From: Fredinandcohnia onubensis
GTDB lineage: Bacteria; Bacillota; Bacilli; Bacillales; Bacillaceae_L
Assembly: GCF_031181385.1 (NCBI RefSeq)
Contig: NZ_JAPSKV010000015.1
Location: 1-64,000, forward strand
DNA length: 64,000 nucleotides
Reading direction: 5' to 3'
A model generated the notes under the pieces. That model searched no databases. It saw only the letters and a list, made by a program, of their open reading frames with translations, and had not been told where the DNA came from. Positions 17,938 through 26,615 of this stretch are shown here, piece after piece. A program made the position numbers and the translations under genes. Every line of letters begins with the position of its first letter. Positions within the stretch are counted from its first letter, which is position 1.

Positions 17938-17939
17938 TC

Positions 17940-19313
17940 TTATTTTTTGAAAGCAAAAATGACTTCTTCGAGCTTCATCCCTCTTGAACCTTTTACTAAA
18001 AGGATATCCCCTTCTGATAATAGGCTCCGTAATGCTTCTATTAGTTTTTCTTTATCTTGGAACGCAGAAACACGTTCTTCAGGAAAATGTTCTTTAGCCC
18101 CATTGGCGATATACTCACCTAATGTACCGTATGTGAATACATAATCAACCTTATCAGGCAGAATGAAGCGCCCCACTTCTTCGTGGTATTCATTTTCTTT
18201 GTCTCCAAGCTCTAACATGTCACCCAATACAACTATTTTTTTGCCAGAGGTCTTTAAATCATGAATTAGGTTGATGGCAGCTTTCATGGATAGTGGGCTT
18301 GCATTGTAAGCATCATTAATTAGTTTGGTCCCGTTGACTCCCTCAATTAGCTCGAGCCTCATATTCGTAATCTTTATTTGTTTCAAGCCACTTTCGATTT
18401 GATCCCAGGATAATCCAAAATGACGAGCAACTTCAATTGCAGCCATCGCATTATTAACATTATGTTTACCTAAAACGGGCACATAAAACTCCTTATTTTC
18501 CTGCTCATTAATGGAAAAATAGGTACCCTCATTTTCTTGTTTAATGCTTAATGGATACAGATCATTTTTCGTTGACTCACCAAAGGTTGTCGTATTGATA
18601 TCCATTGCTTTAACCCGCTCTGTTAAAAGTGGTTCATCTCCATGATAAATAAGCAAGCCATCCTTAGCTAACCCATCAACAATTTCAAGCTTCGCCTTGG
18701 CAATTCCTTCACGAGAACCGAGATCCATCATATGGGATTCACCAATATTGGTTATAACTGCCACATCAGGTCGAGCTAATAAAGTAAGGAATTCAATTTC
18801 TCCAAAAGCGCTCATTCCCATTTCAAGTACAGCAACTTCCGTATCCTCTTTTAATCGTAAAAGAGTTAAAGGCAAGCCGATATGATTATTGAAATTTCCT
18901 TCTGTTTTTTGAACGCGCATTTTCGTTGATAAAACAGCTGTGACCATATCTTTTGTTGTTGTTTTTCCATTGCTGCCTGTAATCCCAACGACTTTTATCG
19001 ATAACTCATCACGATAGTTTTTTGATAGAGTTTGAAGTGCTTCTAATGTGTCTTTTACAAAGATAACAGGTATTTGCTTTGGTGGATCGGGCTGGTCACT
19101 TCCCCATAGTACAGATACTGCACCATTATCTATCGCGGACTCCACAAATTGATGACCATTAAAAGTTTCTCCAATGATTGGTATGTACAAATTTCCAGGT
19201 GAAATCGTTCTTGTGTCAATGGATACACCTTCTATCACGACATTTTGGAATTGTGGATCAAGCTTTTCACCGTTTGCCATCTGTGCGATTTGTGCTAACG
19301 TCTTTTTTATCAT
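17940..19313 (-). CDS. murF: UDP-MurNAc-tripeptide-D-Ala-D-Ala ligase MurF
   Basis: 457-aa Mur ligase that adds D-Ala-D-Ala to UDP-MurNAc-tripeptide, the last cytoplasmic peptide step. The P-loop is TGSNGKTTTKD at about 113. The substrate region GNFNNHIGLPLT and the C-terminal domain motif LINDAYNASPLSM are intact. The ATG at 19313 with AAAGGAGAG upstream gives the same length as B. subtilis MurF; a further ATG at 19331 overlaps the binding site. It follows ddl, which makes its substrate, with a stable hairpin in between. Confidence 0.97.
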   Translation of the reverse strand: MIKKTLAQIAQMANGEKLDPQFQNVVIEGVSIDTRTISPGNLYIPIIGETFNGHQFVESAIDNGAVSVLWGSDQPDPPKQIPVIFVKDTLEALQTLSKNYRDELSIKVVGITGSNGKTTTKDMVTAVLSTKMRVQKTEGNFNNHIGLPLTLLRLKEDTEVAVLEMGMSAFGEIEFLTLLARPDVAVITNIGESHMMDLGSREGIAKAKLEIVDGLAKDGLLIYHGDEPLLTERVKAMDINTTTFGESTKNDLYPLSIKQENEGTYFSINEQENKEFYVPVLGKHNVNNAMAAIEVARHFGLSWDQIESGLKQIKITNMRLELIEGVNGTKLINDAYNASPLSMKAAINLIHDLKTSGKKIVVLGDMLELGDKENEYHEEVGRFILPDKVDYVFTYGTLGEYIANGAKEHFPEERVSAFQDKEKLIEALRSLLSEGDILLVKGSRGMKLEEVIFAFKK

Positions 19314-19334
19314 GGAAATCTCTCCTTTCATAAA

Positions 19335-19366
19335 GAAACACTATTCAGAAGGAAGAATAGTGTTTC
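19335..19366. other. Intercistronic hairpin between ddl and murF
   Basis: A 13-bp stem (AGAAACACTATTC / GAATAGTGTTTCT) with a 7-base loop. The T-run is on the plus strand, so for the leftward ddl-murF transcript it is not a clean terminator. It may protect or process the mRNA, or partially attenuate murF. Confidence 0.7.
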
Positions 19367-19372
19367 TGTTTT

Positions 19373-20464
19373 TTAGATGGTGTATTTAATCGTTTGTTTT
19401 TCGTTATGGCGCTCGATTCCAAGTTCAACTAATTTTTCAATAAGTTCTGGATAGCTCACACCAGCTTCCTGCCAAAGTAACGGGAACATACTGAACGGTG
19501 TAAATCCAGGCATCGTGTTTACTTCATTAATGATGACTTTTCCTTCTTTCGTTAGGAAGAAGTCCGCTCTAACTAATCCTGAGCAATCAAGTGCTTTGAA
19601 CGCTTTAATTGCCTCTGTCTTTACATTTTCATATTCCTCATCTGTAATATCAGCAGGAATGATGAGAGCTGTATCGCCATCTTCATATTTTGCTTTATAG
19701 TCGTAAAAATCTTTCTTTGGTACGATTTCTCCAACAACTGAACAGCTTGGATTGTCGTTTCCAAGGACACCGATTTCAATTTCGCGGCCAATGATCGCCT
19801 CTTCAATAATAACCTTACGGTCAAACATGAAAGCTTCTTCGAACGCTTTTTCAAGACTTTCACGGTCTGTTGCTTTGCTAATACCAACGCTTGAACCAAG
19901 GTTTGCTGGTTTTACAAAGCAAGGGTAGCCAAGTTCTTCTTCAACTTTAGCGTACGCATCTTCCGGATTTTTCTTCCATTCGCTACGAATATACGATGCA
20001 TATTTTGCTTGAAGTAGCCCAGCTTGGCCAAAGATGTTTTTCATAATGACTTTATCCATACCTGCTGATGAAGCAAGTACGCCATTGCCAACGTACGGGA
20101 TATTCATAAGCTCAAGCAGTCCCTGAACCGTTCCATCCTCACCGTTTGGTCCATGTAACAATGGAAACACAACATCGATTGACCCATTCTGATTCTGAGT
20201 AAATTGCTGCGCAGGAAAAAGTTCTGCGTTTAATGAAACAGGTGAAATGGGTGTTCCAGCCTCTTTTAATACTAATTTCTTTACGTCATCAACTGGACCT
20301 GTCAATTGATTCCCACGAATCCATTCGCCTTGTTCTGATATATAAATGGGATGAATATCATATTTTGAGTGATCTAATGCTTTGATTACAGCTAATGCTG
20401 TTTGTAAGGAAACCTTATGTTCAGCTGATTTCCCTCCGTATAGCAAGCCTAGTTTTACCTTCAT
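19373..20464 (-). CDS. ddl: D-alanine--D-alanine ligase
   Basis: 363-aa ATP-grasp enzyme that joins two D-Ala. N-terminal motif [16 protein letters not shown]-grasp segments [17 protein letters not shown] and the C-terminal metal/ATP site [17 protein letters not shown] are present. The length fits DdlA/VanA-like enzymes of Bacillus. It heads the ddl-murF operon; about 260 bp of intergenic DNA upstream contains a 7-bp inverted repeat (GTGGAAT/ATTCCAC, 20618-20641). Confidence 0.97.
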   Translation of the reverse strand: MKVKLGLLYGGKSAEHKVSLQTALAVIKALDHSKYDIHPIYISEQGEWIRGNQLTGPVDDVKKLVLKEAGTPISPVSLNAELFPAQQFTQNQNGSIDVVFPLLHGPNGEDGTVQGLLELMNIPYVGNGVLASSAGMDKVIMKNIFGQAGLLQAKYASYIRSEWKKNPEDAYAKVEEELGYPCFVKPANLGSSVGISKATDRESLEKAFEEAFMFDRKVIIEEAIIGREIEIGVLGNDNPSCSVVGEIVPKKDFYDYKAKYEDGDTALIIPADITDEEYENVKTEAIKAFKALDCSGLVRADFFLTKEGKVIINEVNTMPGFTPFSMFPLLWQEAGVSYPELIEKLVELGIERHNEKQTIKYTI

Positions 20465-20687
20465 TAAGCTTCCTCCTAAAAATTCGTATACCCTTTATTT
20501 TAACATTAACGCTTTTATATTATATAACAATTACATAACATTTCTATAATTTATTACATGTGACTAGAAATGTGTCTGTCTAGGCTTGAACCTAATTTTA
20601 TAAATGATGAGTTGTGTGGAATTGCGCGTTATTCCACATAATTGCGTTTAACCAGAAAAATCATATTTTACCAAATTTAGCCCATAT

Positions 20688-20721
20688 AAAAAGCCTCGAC
20701 GAAAAAATCGTCAAGGCTTTT
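20688..20721 (-). terminator. Terminator after the CNNM/CorC gene
   Basis: 14-bp stem AAAAGCCTCGACGA with one mismatch, just beyond the stop at 20726, with T-rich tail on the reverse strand. Confidence 0.9.
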
Positions 20722-20725
20722 GCAT

Positions 20726-22069
20726 CTATTCTAATGCACTGGCGCTTTGGCCAATGGTGTAGACATGTTCTTGTTGAATTATTTTTTTGATTTCGAGTGA
20801 TTTGATATGGTGACCATCCATTTCGATAATTCTAAATTCATAATCCCCGAACGGAATTTTGTCACCAGGGTGGATATCAATTTGCTCTGTTAATATCCAA
20901 CCACTAATCGTATCTACATCTGTATCATCAATTTGTAATCCAAACAAATCGTTAACTTCACCGATTAAGACCTTACCATCTAAGATGGTAGTCGTATCGT
21001 TAATTTTTTGAACGGCTGGTTTTTCATCTGTATCGAATTCATCACGGATTTCCCCAACAATTTCTTCGATGATATCTTCAACCGTAACCAAACCTGAAGT
21101 TCCACCATATTCATCTATTAAAATCGCCATGTGTACTCGTTCTCTTTGCATTTTTGCTAATAATTCCTGAATTGGAATTGATTCGATCACATGGATAATC
21201 GGTCTCGTATAATCTTCAATTGTTTTTCCATCTGCACCTGTACCTGTCACAACATCGGTGAGTAGTTCCTTAAGGTTAACCAATCCAATGATATGGTCCT
21301 TATCCCCGTCAACGACTGGATAACGTGTATACTTTTCACTCGTCATTATCGTTAAAATTTCTTGGACAGTTTTGTCGTTTTCAAGTGCGATGATTTCGGT
21401 TCGAGGCACCATGATTTCTTTGGCTACACGATCATCAAATTCAAAGATATTATTCACATATTTATATTCAGACTGGTTAATTTCACCATTTTTATAACTT
21501 TCAGACAAAATAAGTCTCAATTCCTCTTCGGTATGGGCAATGTCGTGTTCTGAAATTCGTTTGAAGCCGAATAATCCAGTTAACAAACGAGCAGAGCCGT
21601 TTAATACCCAAATGAACGGAAACATCAATTTATAAAAAAAGATTAATGGTCTAGCAAAAAACAAGGTAATTCTCTCTGCTTTTTGAATCGCAATTGTTTT
21701 TGGAGCGAGCTCCCCGACAACTACATGTAAAAACGTAATGGTCAAGAAGGCCAATGCGATTGACAAAACAGATGAAAACGAATCCGGTATATTTAAAATA
21801 CCGAATAATGGATGAAGTAAAGCCTCCACAGTTGATTCTCCAAGAAAACCAAGTCCTAGAGCTGTTACTGTTATACCTAATTGACATGCAGACAGGTATT
21901 CATCCAGGTTTGAGATGACAGTCTTAGCAGCAGTTGCGCTTTTCCTCCCTTCTGCTACGAGCTGGTCGATGCGAGTGCTTCTTACTTTTACAATCGCAAA
22001 CTCCGACGCTACGAAAAAGGCAGTTAACGCAATTAAAATTGCAACCATGACCAAATTAAATATCTCCAA
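20726..22069 (-). CDS. CNNM/HlyC-CorC family membrane protein
   Basis: 447-aa protein with a CNNM (DUF21) membrane domain of about 190 residues with three to four helices, two CBS domains (about 205-330, with [19 protein letters not shown] and [15 protein letters not shown]), and a C-terminal CorC_HlyC domain. Relatives include B. subtilis YhdP and YrkA, linked to Mg2+ or other cation efflux; the term hemolysin is historical. It starts with TTG at 22069. The AAGG of its binding site lies in one arm of a hairpin (CCTTAC/GTAAGG, 22077-22101), which could mask translation initiation. Confidence 0.9.
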   Translation of the reverse strand: MEIFNLVMVAILIALTAFFVASEFAIVKVRSTRIDQLVAEGRKSATAAKTVISNLDEYLSACQLGITVTALGLGFLGESTVEALLHPLFGILNIPDSFSSVLSIALAFLTITFLHVVVGELAPKTIAIQKAERITLFFARPLIFFYKLMFPFIWVLNGSARLLTGLFGFKRISEHDIAHTEEELRLILSESYKNGEINQSEYKYVNNIFEFDDRVAKEIMVPRTEIIALENDKTVQEILTIMTSEKYTRYPVVDGDKDHIIGLVNLKELLTDVVTGTGADGKTIEDYTRPIIHVIESIPIQELLAKMQRERVHMAILIDEYGGTSGLVTVEDIIEEIVGEIRDEFDTDEKPAVQKINDTTTILDGKVLIGEVNDLFGLQIDDTDVDTISGWILTEQIDIHPGDKIPFGDYEFRIIEMDGHHIKSLEIKKIIQQEHVYTIGQSASALE

Positions 22070-22076
22070 ATAGTTT

Positions 22077-22101
22077 CCTTACACGTCCGAAACGAGTAAG
22101 G
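22077..22101 (-). promoter_or_regulatory. Hairpin covering the ribosome binding site
   Basis: On the reverse strand CCTTAC and GTAAGG pair around a 13-base loop; the second arm is the likely Shine-Dalgarno sequence of the TTG-started CNNM gene. Pairing would hide the site. Confidence 0.5.
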
Positions 22102-22267
22102 ATTACACCTCCTAAATAGGTAAGTTTTTAGATTTTTAGTTTCTTTACTATTTTTTAAATTAAATTACAAAGAATGTTGTTTATATAAAGTATTTATGAC
22201 AATGATTTTTTATTCTCTTAGAATGAATTTTTATTCTGTAAGTTTCATAACTATATGATTCTTTAAC

Positions 22268-22695
22268 TCAAGTAAACAGAACCATAATTAATTTTGCAAG
22301 TGCCATGCTTTGTGAAGACATCTTATTCAATACCGATTTTTGTTGCTCTGCGGATAATCCCTCAAGCATCGGCTTTATTTCTTTAAGTTCAGTTTCTAGG
22401 TATTCCATTCGCTTTGATAAATCCTGTGTATATTTCAAGACTTTCTCTTGCTCTATACGATTGGTTTTAAGTAGCTCTACCTTTTCCTTGATTTCAAGTA
22501 AAGGAATGTTTAACTCCTTATACTGTGCTACAAGATGGAGGGTTTCCATAGCCTCATCACCATAGAATCGATAGTTAGAGTCTGAGCGTTCAGGCGTTAA
22601 AATACCAAGTTGTGTGTAATAATCAATCGTACGCTTTGATACATTTGCTTCTTTTGCGAATTCTCCAATTCGGTATAACTTCCCAACGGCTTCAC
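22268..22695 (-). pseudogene. MerR family regulator with frameshifted start
   Basis: An open frame from about 22681 encodes a complete MerR N-terminal HTH (KLYRIGEFAKEANVSKRT, then IDYYTQLGIL and YRFYGDEAM) running into a coiled-coil effector part that ends at 22268. No ATG, GTG, TTG or CTG exists in that frame before the HTH, and a TAG stop lies upstream. A TTG (22686) and a GTG (22695) with a well-placed AAGGGGTG are one base out of frame at a run of three G. One extra G would give MGKLYRIGEF, a normal MerR start. A consensus promoter is present upstream, so the gene looks recently broken, or the base is a sequencing error. Starting at the internal ATG (22549) would lose the DNA-binding domain. 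Confidence 0.7.
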
Positions 22696-22721
22696 CCCTT
22701 CTATCAGTCTTCTACTCTTCT

Positions 22722-22750
22722 ATTATATGTATAATAAACCGTACAGTCAA
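22722..22750 (-). promoter_or_regulatory. SigA promoter of the merR-like gene
   Basis: TTGACT (22745-22750), 17-bp spacer and TATAAT (22722-22727) on the reverse strand. An inverted repeat (AACCGTAC/GTACGGTT) brackets the -35 region and may be an autoregulatory operator. Confidence 0.85.
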
Positions 22751-22784
22751 ACGTGATGGTTTTTCGGTACGGTTTGGCCCAATG

Positions 22785-23189
22785 TTACTTTATCCTCTCC
22801 CTTGGTGTTGCTTTTGTTTTCAGGCTATAGAGTCCTCCTTTGATATGTGCAAGAGGCAGGTTCTTATGTCTTCTTCTTAAGACTTTGGCTGCTTGTTTAC
22901 TGCGTATCCCTGTTTGGCAATATAAAATAATGTCTTTATCGGTTGGAATCTCAACTTTCTTTCGTTTAATTTTATTTAATGGGAGATTAATGGCACCTTT
23001 AATATGATTTGTTTGGTATTCATAAGGGTTTCTCACATCAATGATTGCAATATCCTTTGACTTTTTCATTTTTTCTTTAAAATCAGCTTCCGATAATTGT
23101 TTGAGGTCCTTTACCGGTCTAAAGGTATCGTAAACTAAAATAATGAAGATAATTCCTAAACCTATTTGAAGCACTGTAATCGTATCCAT
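22785..23189 (-). CDS. Membrane-anchored rhodanese-like protein
   Basis: 134-aa protein with one N-terminal membrane helix (ITVLQIGLGIIFIILVY) and a single rhodanese domain (AIIDVRNPYEYQTNHIKGAINLP). The active-site loop is CQTGIRS with the catalytic Cys, so sulfur transfer is possible. It resembles B. subtilis YqhL. AAAGGATG precedes the ATG. It is not closely tied to its neighbours. Confidence 0.88.
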   Translation of the reverse strand: MDTITVLQIGLGIIFIILVYDTFRPVKDLKQLSEADFKEKMKKSKDIAIIDVRNPYEYQTNHIKGAINLPLNKIKRKKVEIPTDKDIILYCQTGIRSKQAAKVLRRRHKNLPLAHIKGGLYSLKTKATPRERIK

Positions 23190-23299
23190 TTTCCAACATC
23201 CTTTTCATAAGTTAATCCTATTATAAGCGAAAAATAATAGAAACGAAAAACCCATGTGACATCGTACTCTTTTTGCGTTATTGTAAGATGAGGTAATAG

Positions 23300-23497
23300 T
23301 TTAACTTTATTCAGTCGCGGTTTTACACCCCGACTGAATAAAGTTAAAGCCTCCGGCGGATGCCACGATTTTTCAAAGGAAATTTTTCGAGTAGTAAGAT
23401 CAAAGACTAAATACGCCACTTCCTGTGGCAACGTCTTTATGACCTACTTCCTGTAGGCCTAAAAATCGGGCGCAAATACGCCAAGGCGCATTTGATA
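23300..23497 (+). repeat. Interspersed repeat, family 2, copy A (composite)
   Basis: 198-bp element between the rhodanese and vanZ genes. One end is an inverted repeat AACTTTATTCAGTCG / CGACTGAATAAAGTT. Then comes AAAGCCTCCGGCGGATGCCAC, a T-rich stretch and, at the other end, the imperfect palindrome CAAATACGCCAAGGCGCATTTG. The same order occurs, inverted, at 52298-52430. Copy A carries an extra segment of about 62 bp (23399-23460) with two hairpins (GCCAC-TTCCT-GTGGC and CCTAC-TTCCT-GTAGG). That segment is shared with the family 1 elements at 24095 and 42878. Confidence 0.85.
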
Positions 23498-23516
23498 AGA
23501 ATGGAGTTTTATTCAA

Positions 23517-23945
23517 TTGGGGCACGCAACGAAACGGTTTTTGGCTGGTACAGTGTTTATCACTTATTCATTATTTCTTCTATATTGGATGTTTTTTGCA
23601 TTTTCCCGGACAGAAGGAGGGGAATTCAGGTATAATCTCACACCCTTTTCAACAATCAAAAATTACTTTACGTATTATGATCATTTTCCTTTTCACATTT
23701 GGATCATTAATATTGCCGGTAATATAGGTGTTTTTATACCATTTGGAATCGTGTTGCCGATTCTTTTTCCAAAGCTATCAAATTTCTTTTTATTTATCTT
23801 CGCTTTTGCCATCGGGATCACTTCTCTCGAGGTTCTACAGCTTTTTAGTATGCTCGGTAGTTTCGATGTAGATGACATTATTCTGAATACAGTTGGGGCT
23901 GTGATTGGTTATATTTTATTGCGAACACGCAAAAAAAGGAGATGA
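23517..23945 (+). CDS. VanZ family membrane protein
   Basis: 142-aa protein with four membrane helices and the VanZ pattern: FSRTEGGEFRYNLTPFSTI after helix 1, NIAGNIGVFIPFGIVLP, and SLEVLQ...DVDDIILNTVGAVIGY. VanZ relatives are associated with teicoplanin tolerance and glycopeptide response; most, like this one, have no proven role. It begins with TTG at 23517, ten bases after GGAG. Its upstream region is the family 2 repeat. Confidence 0.87.
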   Translation: MGHATKRFLAGTVFITYSLFLLYWMFFAFSRTEGGEFRYNLTPFSTIKNYFTYYDHFPFHIWIINIAGNIGVFIPFGIVLPILFPKLSNFFLFIFAFAIGITSLEVLQLFSMLGSFDVDDIILNTVGAVIGYILLRTRKKRR

Positions 23946-23984
23946 GGTCAAATACGGTCATGTATTTGAAACCTCATCTCCTTT
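23941..23984 (+). terminator. Terminator after vanZ-like gene
   Basis: Near-perfect 15-bp stem GATGAGGTCAAATAC with complement, overlapping the stop codon. It abuts the TTTAT end of the repeat element at 23982. Confidence 0.85.
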
Positions 23985-24205
23985 ATCCCGCATTAACGGG
24001 CAGTATGCTCCACAATTTAAATCTTTAATATAAAACAATTATATAAAGAAATTTCTCCATAATCACTGCCCGTAAAAGCCCGATTATCGAACAAAGACTA
24101 AGAGCGCCACGTCCTGTGGCAACGTCTTTGTGACACACATCCTACGTGCCTCAACTAACAATCAGCGCGGGATGAAGAACCCCACTGATTGAAGTTTCAC
24201 TTTAT
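23982..24205 (+). repeat. Interspersed repeat, family 1, copy 1 (bcr1-like)
   Basis: Element of about 220 bp bounded by TTTAT at both ends (23982-23986 and 24201-24205). It begins CCCGCATTAACGGGCAGTA and later has ACTGCCCGTAAAAGCCCGAT, which pairs with it (CGGGCAGT/ACTGCCCG). Next is a nested hairpin ACAAAGAC...GTCTTTGT enclosing GCCAC-GTCCT-GTGGC, and the end TGATTGAAGTTTCAC. The second copy is at 42776-42993. The length, TTTAT duplication and folded structure are those I recall for bcr1 of the B. cereus group; identity was not checked. The right-hand TTTAT contains the stop codon of the gene at 24202. Confidence 0.88.
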
Positions 24206-25119
24206 CGATTAACGGAAGCTGCCATTCTTATATATGTATGACGTTTTCCGCGGATAGCGATTGAATAGGTCATAATGTTTTCTGGGACAGCAATTCCATG
24301 ATACCCGGCATCTCCAATATGGTAAATATCCGCACCGGCCATTTTACTAGTTAGTGCAATTTGACGTATAGTTGCTTCATCAGCACCCTCTTGGCTGGTA
24401 CCAATTGTCAGCATAACCATCGCGCCCTTTGCATGAACAAAACGGACATTTTTCTCGGTTGCTTCAAGAGTAATTCCCGGAACCGTCCCGGGTGCTGGCA
24501 TTAAGATGACGTCCGCTCCTGCTTCAATAAAACTTTCTAAAGCTGTTTCAGAAATGATTCCGCTGCCTGATTCATTGGCAACGCCTGCACCATGCATTTT
24601 GCCAGCGATGATAAGGCCCTCACTTCCAAATACCTCACGAGCCTTCTTTATGGCAACGACAATTTCATTATTTGTAACACCTGTTTTCGGATTACCCGTT
24701 AAACAAACAAAATCGAAGCCAAGCTTTTTTGCTTCACTCAAGGACTCTTCTGTCGCCAAACGTCCTTTCGGAAGCTGGCTTAATGTTTCAAGTTGCATTG
24801 CATTTGGGTCAACTGGCTCTAAATTCAATCCAATGGGTCTGCCTGTTAACTCCTTCAATTTCTCGACAATCGATTCACCCTCTTGTGCTTGAAAACCTTC
24901 TACAAAAGGAGAAAACACATCAAAATAATTAAAGATTAACAAATCGGCACCAAATGCTGAAGCCATTTCTGCGTTCGTCACTGCTGGATACATTGGTTGG
25001 AAGGAACCAATCACTTCGGATAAAATGGTTCTTCCTTCTGAAGCTTTTATGGCTTGTTTTATGTCCTGGCCGTTCATTTTTTTGAAGTCTGAGGCTGTGC
25101 AATCTAATAAACGTTTCAT
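24202..25119 (-). CDS. TIM-barrel protein of unknown function in the nag operon
   Basis: 305-aa soluble protein. Motifs such as ADLLIFNYFDVFSPF, GRPIGLNLEP, GFDFVCLTGNP, EGLIIAGKMHGAGV and AGADVILMPAPGTVPGIT look like successive strands of a beta/alpha barrel. I associate it with a family variously labelled PEP phosphonomutase-like or haloacid dehalogenase-like (a DUF); no enzyme activity is known to me. It lies 16 bp downstream of nagR in the same direction, so a role in amino-sugar use is inferred only from context. Its stop codon is inside the TTTAT end of the adjacent repeat. Confidence 0.8.
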   Translation of the reverse strand: MKRLLDCTASDFKKMNGQDIKQAIKASEGRTILSEVIGSFQPMYPAVTNAEMASAFGADLLIFNYFDVFSPFVEGFQAQEGESIVEKLKELTGRPIGLNLEPVDPNAMQLETLSQLPKGRLATEESLSEAKKLGFDFVCLTGNPKTGVTNNEIVVAIKKAREVFGSEGLIIAGKMHGAGVANESGSGIISETALESFIEAGADVILMPAPGTVPGITLEATEKNVRFVHAKGAMVMLTIGTSQEGADEATIRQIALTSKMAGADIYHIGDAGYHGIAVPENIMTYSIAIRGKRHTYIRMAASVNR

Positions 25120-25135
25120 GATGTTACCTCCTAAT

Positions 25136-25861
25136 TTATGTTCGAACCATTTCGACTTTGTATTTATATCGGTCAGCTCTATAATAGGATTTTACAAATT
25201 CGAGCGGCTGTTGACCTTCTAGGTATGTAATTTGTTGAATGTAAAGAACAGGTGCTCCTACCTTTATGCCTAAAGCAGACGCCTCTAGCTTGTGGGCAGT
25301 GGTTGCTTCTAGTTCCTGGACCCCAGAAGTAAGATGTAACCCAATTTCACTTTCTACATATTGATAGATAGAGTGACCTGCCACTTCCCTTGTTAAGCCA
25401 GGTACCAGATCTTCTGACATGTAAAATACCTCAAACGCAATCGGCTGCTGGTCGGCTAGTCGCAATCGTTCTATTTGGTAGACCTTAGCCCCTTCTTCTA
25501 TCTGTAGGCTAGAGGCAATTAGTGGATCTGCTTCAATTATTATGAAATCTAAAACTTGTGTTCCTGGCTCGAGCCCTCGAGAGCGCATATCCTCAGAGAA
25601 GCTCGTTAATCCCCGTACATTCTTTTCAAATTTCTTAACTGCTACGAAGGTCCCTTTTCCTCGTTCCCTTTGTAGGTAACCTTCATTCACAAGATTAGTA
25701 ATGGCTTGTCTTACAGTCATTCGACTAATTTGGTACTTCTCCGCAAATTCTCTTTCAGATGGGATCATTTCACCAGGCTTAAGCTCTTTTTTATCGATTT
25801 TCTCACGAATATGTTGCTCAATCTGAAAGTAAATAGGTACGGGTGAATTCTTCTTTATCAT
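25136..25861 (-). CDS. nagR: GntR-family repressor NagR
   Basis: 241-aa regulator (YvoA). N-terminal winged helix of GntR type (MIPSEREFAEKYQISRMTVRQAI) and C-terminal UTRA effector domain (about 95-235). NagR of B. subtilis represses nagP and nagAB and is released by glucosamine-6-P or GlcNAc-6-P. The ATG at 25861 is eight bases after GAGGGG and overlaps the 3' end of nagB by 44 bp, so the two are translationally coupled. The two matching operators at 27838 and 29566 are its probable sites. Confidence 0.95.
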   Translation of the reverse strand: MIKKNSPVPIYFQIEQHIREKIDKKELKPGEMIPSEREFAEKYQISRMTVRQAITNLVNEGYLQRERGKGTFVAVKKFEKNVRGLTSFSEDMRSRGLEPGTQVLDFIIIEADPLIASSLQIEEGAKVYQIERLRLADQQPIAFEVFYMSEDLVPGLTREVAGHSIYQYVESEIGLHLTSGVQELEATTAHKLEASALGIKVGAPVLYIQQITYLEGQQPLEFVKSYYRADRYKYKVEMVRT

Positions 25862-26615
25862 GAGCAAAGCCCCTCTTCACTTCATCATCCACCAATGAAA
25901 GCGCCTCTTCGTCCGCAATAATCGTTACGTCAGGGTGATTCTTTAGAACGGTTGCAGGAATCGTTTCAGTAACTCCCTCGTTGATTACCTTTTCGAGAAT
26001 CTCTGCTTTTGTTTTTCCTGATACGAGTAAAAGGATTTTCTTACTTTTCATTATCGTGGAAATTCCCATTGTAATTGCATGTGTTGGTACTTCATCAATA
26101 CTATTAAAAAATCGTAAATTTGCTTGGCGTGTTGATTCCTCAAGCTCAACAACATGTGTTTCTGAATTGAAAGGTGTTCCAGGTTCATTAAAACCAATAT
26201 GACCATTAACTCCAATTCCAAGCAATTGAAGATCGACCCCACCTAAATCCGAAATCACCTTTTCATACGCCTTACTTTCTTGTTCGTAATCCTTTGCCAA
26301 TCCGTTTGGAATATGAATATTGTCTTGATGAATATTAATATGTGAAAAAAGGTTCTCCATCATAAAATGGTGATAACTATTAGGATGGTTCTTTTCAATC
26401 CCTAAATATTCATCGAGGTTGACCGTATGAATATTCTCATAGGATGTCTTATTTTGCCCATGGTCCTTAATTAACTCTTTATACGTTCCAACTACGGTCC
26501 CTCCAGTAGCAAGACCTAAAACCGAGTTTGGTTTTTCATTTACTTGATGTGAAATTATAGCCGCAGCATATTGGCTCATTTCATCAAAATTCTTAACTGC
26601 TACAACTTTCATCAA
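25818..26615 (-). CDS. nagB: Glucosamine-6-phosphate deaminase
   Basis: 265-aa enzyme converting glucosamine-6-P to fructose-6-P and ammonia. Diagnostic stretches are GLATGGTVVGTYKEL, VNLDEYLG with the catalytic Asp, and LGIGVNGHIGFNEPG. It is about 20 residues longer than B. subtilis NagB at the C-terminus. That extension overlaps nagR, so it may be a late run-on. It acts after NagA and starts just behind it. Confidence 0.97.
   Translation of the reverse strand: MMKVVAVKNFDEMSQYAAAIISHQVNEKPNSVLGLATGGTVVGTYKELIKDHGQNKTSYENIHTVNLDEYLGIEKNHPNSYHHFMMENLFSHINIHQDNIHIPNGLAKDYEQESKAYEKVISDLGGVDLQLLGIGVNGHIGFNEPGTPFNSETHVVELEESTRQANLRFFNSIDEVPTHAITMGISTIMKSKKILLLVSGKTKAEILEKVINEGVTETIPATVLKNHPDVTIIADEEALSLVDDEVKRGFAHDKEEFTRTYLLSD

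Noticed and set aside
23162-23431. 89-aa ORF on the minus strand overlapping the rhodanese gene
   Set aside because: Most of it lies in the family 2 repeat, it has no ribosome binding site and the composition is not protein-like.
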